A stretch of DNA of 64,000 nucleotides from Paradesertivirga sp966210515. Lineage in GTDB: Bacteria; Bacteroidota; Bacteroidia; Sphingobacteriales; Sphingobacteriaceae. The notes under the pieces were generated by a model, which was not told where the DNA came from, ran no database searches, and worked only from the letters and a program-made list of their open reading frames with translations. The stretch covers positions 124,001 through 188,000 of the forward strand of contig CBIHLM010000001.1 of NCBI GenBank assembly GCA_966210515.1. The letters are read 5' to 3'. Of the stretch, positions 36,064 to 45,102 are shown piece after piece (position 1 is the stretch's first letter; each line of letters opens with the position of its first letter). Made by a program: the position numbers and the translations under genes.

Positions 36064-37998
36064 TTATTCCACGATCTCTTTAGTCAACACCCGCTCTTCA
36101 GTAACCGACTTCTGAGTCATCAGTGAAACTACATAAGCTGTTATAATCGCTAAAGGGAAAGATATAATCGCCGGATTTTCCAGTTTATGCAATACAGTCG
36201 CCGGGTCCAATCCATACCGGTCCCACATGGTTGGCGAGGTCAGAATAATTGCCAACGAAGCTACAATACCAACTACTATCGACGCCGCAATTCCGTTTGC
36301 CGTAGTTTTTTTCCAGAAAAGAAGGAATAATATCGCCGGAAGATTAGCCGAAGCGGCTATCGCGAAAGCCCATCCTACCAGAAACGAAACATTCATTCCC
36401 TTAAATAATATACCCAGAGCTATGGCAAAAATTCCAACTGCAAAAGCAGCGATCTTTCCGGCTTTAACTTTTTTGCCATCACTTAAATCAACGTTAAAAT
36501 AATTCCCCATTAAATCGTGGGCAATTGCACCCGAAGATGCGATGATCAAGCCTGCTACCGTTCCTAAAATCGTAGCGAAAGCAACCGCAGAAATTATAGA
36601 GAACAAAATCACGCCGAAGCCCTTAGCCAAAAGCGGAGCCGCCATATTGCTCGACTCAACATCCTGAACGCCATTCACTGCAGCGCCCAAGCCCATATAC
36701 AGGGTCAAAATATAGAATATACCTATAGCTGCAATAGCCAGAATAGTCGATTTACGGGCATCTCGCTGCGATTTTACGGTATAATACCTGATCAGAATAT
36801 GAGGTAAAGCGGCCGTCCCTAAAAACAAGGCAAGCATTAGCGACACGAAATCGAGTCTGCTCCAGATACTTGCGCCCTTGCCTATCTTATATTTTAAGCC
36901 GGGCAGCATAAAGCTTTTCCCTGAAGTAGGGTTTTGAATATAAACAGAAACCTTTTTGCCTTCATCAGAAAACTTAACCTCCGAAAAACGGACAATCTCA
37001 CTCTCTTTAATAGTAGCAAGAAATTTAAAAGGCCCAACCGGACCGGTTTTATCTACTTCCTTACCGTTTACTATGATTTTACTCATATGACCAACCTGGA
37101 AAAAGCTGGCATCAGCCTTCGCCCGGCCGTTATAAAGCAATCCTTTATCTCCTTCAGAAATGGATAGTGCTTCTTTCAACACATAGCTGTCATCAGTATT
37201 CTTTACCAGATGGAACCAGCGTTCTATCCCCGCATTTTCAAGCTTCACAAAATCTTTCCCTTTTACCTGCTGCTGCGAAACTACGTTCCAGCCTTCCACA
37301 CTTTGCACGGTGGTATCAGCCATCTGAGGCGAAAGGGTCAGGAATTTATGATAGGGCTGATTTTTATGATCAGGACTCAGCGTAAATCCATTCTTAAGAA
37401 TATATGCCGAAAGGATGATCGATAAGATCAGTAATAAAGCTCCCTTAATAAACTGCACATACGTGGTCGAGGTCATCCCCGCACTGGCAACAATAAAAAT
37501 CACCACTACACCTACCAGCACCACTCCCACCCAATGCGGAAAACCTAACAAAGGCGTCACCAGATCACCTGCTCCAACCATTTGCGGAATAAGGTAAAAA
37601 ATGGAAACAATAAGCGTGCTTATTGCAGCGGTTAATGTAATAGCCCTTGATTTAAAGGTCGAATTCAGCGCATCTGTAAAGGTATACTTCCCTAGCCGCT
37701 TAAGTGGTTCGGCAATTAAAAACAATGCCACTATCCAGCCGGCAAGAAATCCGATGGAATATAAAAAACCGTCGAAACCGAAGGTTGCGATCATCCCGCA
37801 AATACCCAGAAATGAGGCTGCCGACAAATAATCTCCGGCGAAAGCAATACCGTTTACTGCCCAGTGAATTTGTCCCCCGGCAGCATAATAAGACGAGGCT
37901 GAACTTGTTTTACGGGCAAAGTAAAACGAAAGGCCTAGTACCAGACCTACAAAAACTACAAAAAAGAAAATAGCGATATAAGATACTTCGTAAATCAT
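36064..37998 (-). CDS. actP: cation/acetate symporter, ActP-like
   Basis: 644 residues of the sodium:solute symporter family. Core motifs are seen: SSYYAAGGQIHWAVNGIAFAGDYLSAASFLG, the LPHILIRYYTV segment and the SSGAIAHDLMGNYF region. It carries a soluble insert of about 140 residues (about 210-350) between helices 6 and 7, absent from the shorter ActP of proteobacteria. It overlaps the DUF485 gene stop by 4 nt. It imports acetate with Na+ or H+. Confidence 0.92.
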   Translation of the reverse strand: MIYEVSYIAIFFFVVFVGLVLGLSFYFARKTSSASSYYAAGGQIHWAVNGIAFAGDYLSAASFLGICGMIATFGFDGFLYSIGFLAGWIVALFLIAEPLKRLGKYTFTDALNSTFKSRAITLTAAISTLIVSIFYLIPQMVGAGDLVTPLLGFPHWVGVVLVGVVVIFIVASAGMTSTTYVQFIKGALLLILSIILSAYILKNGFTLSPDHKNQPYHKFLTLSPQMADTTVQSVEGWNVVSQQQVKGKDFVKLENAGIERWFHLVKNTDDSYVLKEALSISEGDKGLLYNGRAKADASFFQVGHMSKIIVNGKEVDKTGPVGPFKFLATIKESEIVRFSEVKFSDEGKKVSVYIQNPTSGKSFMLPGLKYKIGKGASIWSRLDFVSLMLALFLGTAALPHILIRYYTVKSQRDARKSTILAIAAIGIFYILTLYMGLGAAVNGVQDVESSNMAAPLLAKGFGVILFSIISAVAFATILGTVAGLIIASSGAIAHDLMGNYFNVDLSDGKKVKAGKIAAFAVGIFAIALGILFKGMNVSFLVGWAFAIAASANLPAILFLLFWKKTTANGIAASIVVGIVASLAIILTSPTMWDRYGLDPATVLHKLENPAIISFPLAIITAYVVSLMTQKSVTEERVLTKEIVE

Positions 37999-38279
37999 GC
38001 TTCAGGCTCCTTCGTATTTAAATCATCCTCATATTTCGAGCAGAAATAGTTGTACAGAATGCCCAGCAGCACTGCAAACACAATCAAACCCATTCCATAA
38101 ACAAGCGCCAGGTTAAGTCCGGCGACAACCTCCACGGCCATCAACTCGTAATTCAAAACTCCGATAACAACAAAACCGGCATAGAAAAAAAGATACAGAA
38201 AAAAGAACCATACACCCAGATTGGCTTTCTTCTTCGAGGCATTTTCAATGCCCACTTCAACGGCGGGTTCGTGCAGCAT
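37995..38279 (-). CDS. yjcH: DUF485 family membrane protein (YjcH-like)
   Basis: 94 residues with two membrane helices (WFFFLYLFFYAGFVVIGV and LVYGMGLIVFAVLLGILY). Standard partner of ActP, encoded first and overlapping its start by 4 nt. Role in the symporter complex is inferred from the conserved yjcH-actP-acs order. Confidence 0.9.
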   Translation of the reverse strand: MLHEPAVEVGIENASKKKANLGVWFFFLYLFFYAGFVVIGVLNYELMAVEVVAGLNLALVYGMGLIVFAVLLGILYNYFCSKYEDDLNTKEPEA

Positions 38280-38634
38280 ATAATTAAATAGTTATTTGGT
38301 TTTTGGTTTATAAACGAGCCCCCAAGTTAAAAAGATTTCAGAAATATTTATCCTGGAAGATGCAAATCATCGGTTTTTATCAGAAAAATATTTATAAATC
38401 CCCGAAATATTACAATTAATACTCACATTGAGGGAAAAAGCAGGAAGTCAATTGAAGAATTCCTTTGTTTACCGCACAAATGCTATTCCGATGCAAACTG
38501 TCTCAAAAGAAAGAAAGTAAAAAACACATCAAAGATTAGAAACACTCAATCTAAACATGATCGAAATCGAGGACCTCGATCCCTAATATACTTTATGTGG
38601 CTTTTACACGATGCTATAAATTTGATTAGTACAA
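38280..38634. other. intergenic region, no gene seen
   Basis: Region upstream of the acetate operon and downstream of the channel gene. It should hold the acetate operon promoter. A palindrome ATCGAGG-AC-CTCGAT-like occurs near 38567-38582. No RNA or gene is recognised. Confidence 0.4.
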
Positions 38635-39408
38635 CTATCCTTTCCTGGAGTCAGCTAGCGTCTTAATGACATCTTTAAGCTCTTTTATTTCCACTCGGAG
38701 TTTCTCTATGTCAACTGAACCGGCGACGGGAGCATCCTTCGATTGGGCATCTCTGCCGATAAAGAACGACGCCAACGTTGCAGTGATGTATCCGAACACT
38801 GCAAATCCGTATAAAGACAATAGCGTACACAAAATTCTTCCCTCGGCGGATTTTGGCCAGAACTCTGTACCAACGGTAATAACAAGCATGGTGGTCCACC
38901 AAACTGCCACACCGTATGATTCAAAAGCACTGTTCTCGAATACGTACATTCCCGCGGCCCCGGCCAGTATTACTGCAAGAGTAAGTGCCATTACATAGCC
39001 GAAACCCCGACGATCCATTGTAGCATTCAGACTTTTCATGCCCCGGTTCAGACTAGCAATTACCTTGATAAGACGTGTCCCTCTGAAGATCCTCAGTAAG
39101 CGTATAAAGCGGAAGATTCTGAACAAACGCAATGCAGGTATAATTAATGAGATAGCCGTAAGTGTGTTCTTCCGAAGGAAGAGCAGCTTCTTTGGTGCCA
39201 GGAGTAGCTTCAGTACAAAGTCGCAGATAAAGATTACCCAAATTATCGTACTGATCAGTTCCAGCACACTATTAAAACCGTTTATAAACTCGATGATTAA
39301 CAATACGAGCCAAACAAACCCCAGAAAAATCATCGGACCTTCTAAAACCTTCTCAATTCTTATTAATAAGCGGTTTCGCTTTAGTGATACTCTTGCTTGT
39401 TCGTCCAT
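38635..39408 (-). CDS. voltage-gated-type ion channel with non-canonical pore
   Basis: About 257 residues from the ATG at 39408 (38635-39423 also possible). Six-helix channel layout: an S4 helix with Arg at about every third position (RLFRIFRFIRLLRIFRGTR), pore helix TTMLVI and selectivity segment TVGTEFWP where K+ channels have TVGYGD. The C-terminal tail is a coiled coil. Ion selectivity cannot be assumed to be K+. It is divergent from the DUF2254 gene. Confidence 0.85.
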   Translation of the reverse strand: MDEQARVSLKRNRLLIRIEKVLEGPMIFLGFVWLVLLIIEFINGFNSVLELISTIIWVIFICDFVLKLLLAPKKLLFLRKNTLTAISLIIPALRLFRIFRFIRLLRIFRGTRLIKVIASLNRGMKSLNATMDRRGFGYVMALTLAVILAGAAGMYVFENSAFESYGVAVWWTTMLVITVGTEFWPKSAEGRILCTLLSLYGFAVFGYITATLASFFIGRDAQSKDAPVAGSVDIEKLRVEIKELKDVIKTLADSRKG

Positions 39409-39571
39409 TTGTTTATATAACATCTTATATCAGTAAGAGTTCATTGGACAGCGTATCGAACCCTTCAGGAGAGGAAAATAGAATAACGAAAAAGGGTTGA
39501 GTAAGTCGGCCTGACAATCCGGATAGAGAACTTTTTGAAGGTATCTAAGTTCTAGTACGAAAGAAGATAGC

Positions 39572-40807
39572 ATGATTCAAAGTATATTAAAATGGTTCTG
39601 GACTATTTATAAACAAACAGTCGCTAGTATTGCATTCATACCTGCTTTAATAGCCATATTCTTTTTGCTGCTGTCCTTTTTCATGGTTCAGTTTGACTTT
39701 TCTGAATCAGGAAAGGATATAAAATCCAATGCACACTGGCTTACACTGAAAGATGCGAGTACTGCAAGAAGCATAATTTCTTCAATTGTAAGTGGGATTA
39801 TTTCCCTTACGGTATTTAGCTTTAGTATGGTAATGATACTGTTAAACCAGGCCGCTTCGCAGATGAGTAACCGGGTACTTGATAAGCTTATTGGCAATCG
39901 TTTCCAACAAACAGTCCTGGGTTTTTATATCGGGACTATCGTTTATGCATTATTTCTGCTAAGTACTATTCGCGATATAAACTCTGGCATTTATGTTCCG
40001 GCAATAAGCACCTATTTCCTTATTGGTCTTACAGTAATCGACATATTCTTTTTCATCTACTTTCTGCACTATGTTACTCAGTCGGTAAAATATGAAACCA
40101 TCATCCACCGGATTCATCATACCACTAGAAAATCTCTTGAAAAAAAATGTGTTGCTAAAAGTGACACAGATAGGCAGTCTGATTTAATTGACAGCACCAT
40201 AGTTAATGCATATAAATCTGGAGTATTCCAGGGATTCGTACATAACGGATTACTGTCTTTTTGCAGAAAGCAAGATATTGTTATTTCATTTTTGTACACA
40301 ACAGGCACCTTTGTTTTCGAAGGGAACCCTTTATTGGAAATCAAGTGTAAGCAGCCCCTCTCTGAAAAACTCCAGGACGACCTTAGCACGCTCATCAATA
40401 TTCATAGAGGTCAGGAAATTATGTCTAACTATTACTATGGCTTCAGGCAGTTGATGGAAGTTGCCGTAAAAGCGCTAAGTCCGGGAATAAACGATCCAGG
40501 GACCGCTGTTTTAAGCTTACAAGCATTAGGGGATCTCTTAGCGTTTCGACTTCACAACCATCCGCTTACTCATATAAAAGGTAGTGAGGGCATAGTCCGA
40601 ATTATTACAAAAGAAAGATCGTTTAATCAGATTTTTGCAGACTGCATTTATCCCATTTGGGACTATGGAAAAGAAGACCGCGTAGTTCTGAAAGAACTAC
40701 GACATGTCTTGGTACAGCTTCAGAGACAATGTGAACAGCCTTCAATCAACAACCTTTTAGAATTAGTGCAAAGTGCGATAATGAGGCAAGATCGGGAAAG
40801 CACATAA
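39572..40807 (+). CDS. DUF2254 membrane protein
   Basis: 411 residues; four membrane helices in the first half, including FIPALIAIFFLLLSFFMV and the two around 60-160, and a soluble second half with PGINDPGTAVLSLQALGDLL, a diagnostic DUF2254 segment. Function is unknown. It is divergent from the channel gene, which may share its promoter region. Confidence 0.8.
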   Translation: MIQSILKWFWTIYKQTVASIAFIPALIAIFFLLLSFFMVQFDFSESGKDIKSNAHWLTLKDASTARSIISSIVSGIISLTVFSFSMVMILLNQAASQMSNRVLDKLIGNRFQQTVLGFYIGTIVYALFLLSTIRDINSGIYVPAISTYFLIGLTVIDIFFFIYFLHYVTQSVKYETIIHRIHHTTRKSLEKKCVAKSDTDRQSDLIDSTIVNAYKSGVFQGFVHNGLLSFCRKQDIVISFLYTTGTFVFEGNPLLEIKCKQPLSEKLQDDLSTLINIHRGQEIMSNYYYGFRQLMEVAVKALSPGINDPGTAVLSLQALGDLLAFRLHNHPLTHIKGSEGIVRIITKERSFNQIFADCIYPIWDYGKEDRVVLKELRHVLVQLQRQCEQPSINNLLELVQSAIMRQDREST

Positions 40808-40812
40808 TACGA

Positions 40813-41143
40813 TCAAAAAGGATTAACCACACCGGCTGAGGCTTTTTCACCGGCTTCAAAGGTTCTATTAAACGTATTGGGTTCTCCAGAATCCATGCAT
40901 ACCCTCTTCTTTCGAGCCTTCGCATCCTGCACTTTCAACAGTGCCCACCAATAAGCCACGGGGCAGATCTTTCATTTCTACCCCCGATTTACTATTATAA
41001 TCATCCGACTTCTCTAATGTATTGAAAGCATAAATAAAGATGCGCTCTCTTATGTTCGTTGGAATAGAACGATACTCCTTATTTTTACAACCCTGCATAA
41101 TCAATTCTGCATATGGTTGCCTGACGCTGATGGCTGTTTTAAC
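40813..41143 (-). pseudogene. ASCH-domain gene, frameshifted remnant
   Basis: The minus strand encodes ASCH features: TAISVRQPYAELIMQG, EYRSIPTNIRERIFIYA, and DLPRGLLVGTVE. After SKEEG the frame breaks; adding one base restores GYAWILENP and PVKKPQPVW. A second missing base lies before the likely terminal NPF stop. The usual start Met is GTT here. So there are at least two indels and a lost start codon. ASCH domains bind RNA-like ligands; this copy should not be functional. Confidence 0.6.
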
Positions 41144-41533
41144 TGTCTGTCCTTTAACTTTTAGATATATTGGCTTTTAATTTTTATGAGATATGTCCAT
41201 CAAATGTACCAGGTAGAGGTACGGAAAATTGCATATCCCCCCACATTGCAGACACCCAGGACTTCGGTCTCGTAACCCCAGACGCTCCAATTTTTATTAC
41301 CGTCCAGTTCTCAACGAATGATCGTGACGCTTCCTTTTAATTCAGAAGCTTATAAAGTAACCTTCTGGTTTAAGAATTCAACGCAGGGACGGTAAATTAT
41401 ACCCGACAGTTCAGAACCGTGGATAAGCCTGATTAAAACTAATAGTATCTTTGCCCCCGCCGAAAAGAGAAATCAGATCTCTATAAATCCATTTCACCTT
41501 TGGCTTCCTGCACAGGTAAACAAAGAAAAATTA
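41144..41533. other. intergenic region upstream of efflux pump, no gene seen
   Basis: Holds the pump promoter. One open frame near 41200-41340 (encoding PDAPIFITVQFSTNDRD) has no start codon or ribosome site and may be a remnant. Nothing else is recognised. Confidence 0.35.
41446..41453 (+). promoter_or_regulatory. candidate Bacteroidota -7 element
   Basis: TATCTTTG fits the TAnnTTTG consensus, 81 bp upstream of the efflux pump start. No clear -33 TTTG is found at the right spacing, so confidence is low. Confidence 0.35.
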
Positions 41534-42775
41534 ATGAAGAAAACACCGCGCTCCTTACTGATATTGATTTTAGGGCTACTCTCAGCTTTGGGACCTTTTT
41601 CTATCGACATGTATTTGCCCGGCTTCCCTACAATAGCCGCAGATCTAAACACCTCTGTAGACCAGGTCTCTTACTCGCTATCCAGTTTTTTTATAGGCAT
41701 TTGTATCGGCCAGCTCATTTGTGGCCCTTTGCTCGACCGCTTTGGTAGGAAAAAGCCCTTGTATGTTGGATTGCTTATCTACGTCATCGCCTCCTTAGGT
41801 TGTGCTCTGGCCACATCTGTCGAGGTTTTAATTGGGCTGCGATTCCTCCAGGCCCTGGGCGGTTGCGTATGCATGGTGGCGCCCGGAGCCATTGTACGTG
41901 ATTCTTTCCCGGCCAAAGAAAATGCCAAGGTTTTCTCTTTATTAATCCTCATATTGGGAGTTTCACCAATTATAGCCCCTACAGTGGGGAGTTTTGTGAT
42001 TGCGGGTTTAGGATGGCATGCTGTATTTATCTTGCTCGCTATTATTGCAGCCCTGTTACTGATTCTGGTCATCTTCCTCCTGCCCGAAAGCAAACAGCCC
42101 GATCGGTCCATGTCTCTCCGCCCTAAACCCATCATCACAAACTTCTTGTTTGTGTTAAAACAACCACAGTTTTTCACCTATGCATTCTCCGGAGCTGTTG
42201 CAGCCGCAGGCTTATTTGCTTACCTGGCTGGCTCGCCCTTTGTTTTCATGAATATTTACAAAGTTACCGAACAACAGTATGGCTGGATCTTTGGATTAGT
42301 TGCCGCAGGTCTCATCACCTGCAGTCAGCTTAATAATGTGATGCTTAGAAAGTATGATAGTTCTCAAATCATCAAAACTGTTTTGTTTGTTCAAACCACT
42401 ATCGGACTGGTTCTGTTTTTGGGAAGTTATTTAGATTGGCTCAATATCTATACCACCATCGGCTTGATATTCCTGTTCCTGAGTTGCCAGGGCTTTAGTT
42501 TTCCTAATTCATCAGCTCTTTCGCTGGCCCCTTTTACACGCGAAGCAGGAAGCGCATCAGCCTTAATGGGAGCTCTGCAAATGGGCTTTGGTGCCCTGGC
42601 TTCTGCCTTTGTGGGACTGATCAATAATGGCACTACCTTACCTATGACCGGAGTTATGGCGGGCTGTGCATTATTGGGTTTGATTATTCTAAGTCTGGGG
42701 CGTAAACGCTTGGATTACAAATCGCGAATTGAAGATGTGGAAGAACAAGCTTTTGAGCAACTTGAAAAGTATTAG
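41534..42775 (+). CDS. Bcr/CflA-family drug efflux MFS transporter
   Basis: 413 residues. Bcr/CflA signature: GPFSIDMYLPGFPTIAADL at the start, then GQLICGPLLDRFGRKKPL and the C motif ALGGCVCMVAPGAIVRD. About twelve membrane helices; inner-membrane efflux of small drugs such as bicyclomycin or chloramphenicol by family. Substrate is not determined. Single gene. Confidence 0.9.
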   Translation: MKKTPRSLLILILGLLSALGPFSIDMYLPGFPTIAADLNTSVDQVSYSLSSFFIGICIGQLICGPLLDRFGRKKPLYVGLLIYVIASLGCALATSVEVLIGLRFLQALGGCVCMVAPGAIVRDSFPAKENAKVFSLLILILGVSPIIAPTVGSFVIAGLGWHAVFILLAIIAALLLILVIFLLPESKQPDRSMSLRPKPIITNFLFVLKQPQFFTYAFSGAVAAAGLFAYLAGSPFVFMNIYKVTEQQYGWIFGLVAAGLITCSQLNNVMLRKYDSSQIIKTVLFVQTTIGLVLFLGSYLDWLNIYTTIGLIFLFLSCQGFSFPNSSALSLAPFTREAGSASALMGALQMGFGALASAFVGLINNGTTLPMTGVMAGCALLGLIILSLGRKRLDYKSRIEDVEEQAFEQLEKY

Positions 42776-42807
42776 GTTTTTACCATGCCTCGTGATGTTC
42801 CGCCCTG

Positions 42808-42861
42808 GTTGGTGTCTCCACCAGAATGACAATAGATGAACTTGTTGGTGAAGACACCAAC
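42808..42861. repeat. inverted repeat downstream of efflux pump
   Basis: GTTGGTGTCT (42808-42817) and AGACACCAAC (42852-42861): 10-bp perfect arms, 34-nt spacer. It may be a terminator-like or dispersed element; the spacer is long for a terminator. Confidence 0.4.
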
Positions 42862-43158
42862 GAAGGCGTAAGATTGGATACTCGTCAATGATGACGCTGA
42901 TAGCTGCATCAAAGATGACTATATCCATTTTTTTGAAAACGGCACTTATCCTATTAATTCTGGTCTTATAACATGCAAAAATCCGCAAAATCAAAAAAAG
43001 GCACCTGGCATTCTCTGTATATAAAACCATGCTTAGGGATAATTATAGTTTAACTATTTCCATATTGACCAAACACAAGCTTCAGGTGATAAGAAAGAGC
43101 AAAGCATCTCGAGATAGAATGACTTTTATTCATTAAAAATCAGAATATAATGCAAATA

Positions 43159-43284
43159 CTAGTCAGCAGGGGCTTCTTTTGAGATGTTGGCTTGTTGAGT
43201 GTAGGTAGCCATGTTTTTGTTTATAGTGGGATCTATCATTACCAAACCACAACCAATAACAATTTGAGCCACAACAGGTTTCAT
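43159..43284 (-). CDS. possible small protein downstream of pectate lyase
   Basis: A 41-residue frame begins 10 nt after the lyase stop codon, with AGGGA close upstream as a possible ribosome site. The sequence starts with a weakly hydrophobic stretch (VVAQIVIGCGLVMI) and ends with a polar tail (QQANISKEAPAD). No family is recognised. Being next to and coupled with the lyase supports it being real, but it may be chance. Confidence 0.4.
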   Translation of the reverse strand: MKPVVAQIVIGCGLVMIDPTINKNMATYTQQANISKEAPAD

Positions 43285-43294
43285 AATAGTATCC

Positions 43295-44674
43295 CTATTT
43301 CAAAAGGCTGTTTAAATACATTTCTATATTGCTGTATCGTTTGTCAATGGTAAACGCCGCAGCATCATTTACCGCAGCATTAAGTCGCTGCGATTTTTCC
43401 CAGGCATCCGGCATTCCGTCTTTGTCGGTATCAGCAGGTGCTTTTCCAGATTTTAGAGCAGGCCATGCATTCACGGTCAATTCGTATGCAGTGCCATGTG
43501 CGTATCCACCCTGTACATCCACAAAATTACCCCTACGATCCTTCACATCTTTGATAATACGCTGATCCAAAGTATCACGTCGGAAACTCGCACCCGCGCT
43601 TGCAAGCACTGCCTTGTACGCATCGGTGGCTGACTGGGCAGGGATCTGCACGGATGGAAAAGGAACGGTCATTTTCGCCTTCTCCTTATCCTGATCTGTA
43701 CCATTTTGCATATCTACGCCTAACCAGTTATCCTTACTAACTTCCGCCGAACCTTCGATCAGATTGCCTGCGATATAGAACTTTCCAAAAGGGATGCGCG
43801 CAGTTTTATACGGGTTAACAACTTTGGTCAGGGCATTTTTAGCTGTTGAAGGGCCAGGTCTGTAATAATTATCCGCTACATTATAGTTTCCGCCTTCGCC
43901 TGCATACACATTATTTCCACCCCAGTTATAAATTACATTGTTGCGCATGTCTACATTCTCCGTCGGGCTGTTACGTATCCCATCAAAGCGGGGGGTGCGG
44001 TTGGTGCAATGTGCCCACAGGTTGTGATGAGCAGTAAAGTGCCGCCCGCCCATGATCCCGCCGAAGCCATGATGCTCATAGTCTTTGTCGCCAGTCTCAA
44101 AATGGTAGGAGTAGTTCAAAGGCTCAGAAATGATGTTCCATTGAACCGTAGTACTATCGCCGGCATAAACACTGAAAACCTCATCGGTGCTCCAGCTCAT
44201 GCTGCAATGATCTATAATGATATTCTTTCTTCTTTGTCCGCCAAACGCATCATCCCCTCCATTGCCATTCACCATTCCGCCCCGCTGGTTTTTATCTCCC
44301 ATACGGAAACGCATATATCGTACAATGATATTATCGCCGCCTAAGGAAACAGGAAAATCAGCCAGGCAGATCCCATCGCCCGGCGCAGATTGTCCGGCAA
44401 TAGTAACATCTCCTTTAATGAAAAGAGGCGACTCCAGATGGATGGTTCCAGATACAGCGAACACGACGATACGGCGCCCTGCTGCATTCACTGCATCCCG
44501 AAAGCTCCCCTCGCCCTTATCGTTCAGGTTAGAAACAATAATTACCCTGCCTCCACGGCCACCTTCTGTATATTTTCCGTAGCCCTCGGCACCAGGGAAA
44601 GCGAGAGATTGTGCAGACAAGTTTAAGCACAGGCCGGTCAACAGACCAATAAATAAGGTTTTTAAAAGATCCAT
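43295..44674 (-). CDS. secreted pectate lyase (PL1-like)
   Basis: 459 residues; signal peptide (about 1-21), then a right-handed beta-helix pectate lyase: FPGAEGYGKYTEGGRGG, SGTIHLESPLFI, VTIAGQSAPGDG and IDHCSMSWSTDE. A short DTDKDGMPDAWE calcium-binding motif lies near the C-terminus. It cleaves pectin outside the cell. Divergent from the DUF6298 gene, so they are likely co-regulated. No SusC/SusD genes are present in the window. Confidence 0.85.
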   Translation of the reverse strand: MDLLKTLFIGLLTGLCLNLSAQSLAFPGAEGYGKYTEGGRGGRVIIVSNLNDKGEGSFRDAVNAAGRRIVVFAVSGTIHLESPLFIKGDVTIAGQSAPGDGICLADFPVSLGGDNIIVRYMRFRMGDKNQRGGMVNGNGGDDAFGGQRRKNIIIDHCSMSWSTDEVFSVYAGDSTTVQWNIISEPLNYSYHFETGDKDYEHHGFGGIMGGRHFTAHHNLWAHCTNRTPRFDGIRNSPTENVDMRNNVIYNWGGNNVYAGEGGNYNVADNYYRPGPSTAKNALTKVVNPYKTARIPFGKFYIAGNLIEGSAEVSKDNWLGVDMQNGTDQDKEKAKMTVPFPSVQIPAQSATDAYKAVLASAGASFRRDTLDQRIIKDVKDRRGNFVDVQGGYAHGTAYELTVNAWPALKSGKAPADTDKDGMPDAWEKSQRLNAAVNDAAAFTIDKRYSNIEMYLNSLLK

Positions 44675-45102
44675 ATAAAATGTATTTCCGTTATTACCTG
44701 TTAGGGCAGATCAGACTTTTTGTATAAATTGGTTTATCTTGAATTAGTTGCAAAAGATGAAATCTTCATTTGCCAAATGCAACTCAAAGCTAAAAAAATC
44801 CACTATCTGCAGGCATTTAATCAAGGGCAATGTTGCTAAGTACATTTAATTGTTACATTAGATCGAATAAAATAATTGCAAATTCGATTCAATAAAGCCA
44901 ATTTCCTGAACCATTTGTTAAAATCTGTTGAAGCGCAACAAGCTACCAGATCGCATATAAAAAAGGCGGCATGGCGACTTCAACAATAAAATCACATTGG
45001 ACTGTAATACTTTCTGAAAAAAATAAATGCACCTGGCTGTTATATGCGAACAATCACTTCTCAAACAATTGAAGGTTTGAGGCCATCCAAATTCTCTAAA
45101 AT
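44675..45102. other. divergent regulatory region of pectate lyase / DUF6298 genes
   Basis: 428 bp, AT-rich, between divergent secreted-protein genes. It must hold both promoters. No gene, repeat or known riboswitch is recognised. Confidence 0.4.

Noticed and set aside
42689..43030. 113-residue minus-strand frame after the efflux pump
   Set aside because: Overlaps the pump C-terminus and an inverted repeat; composition is not protein-like.
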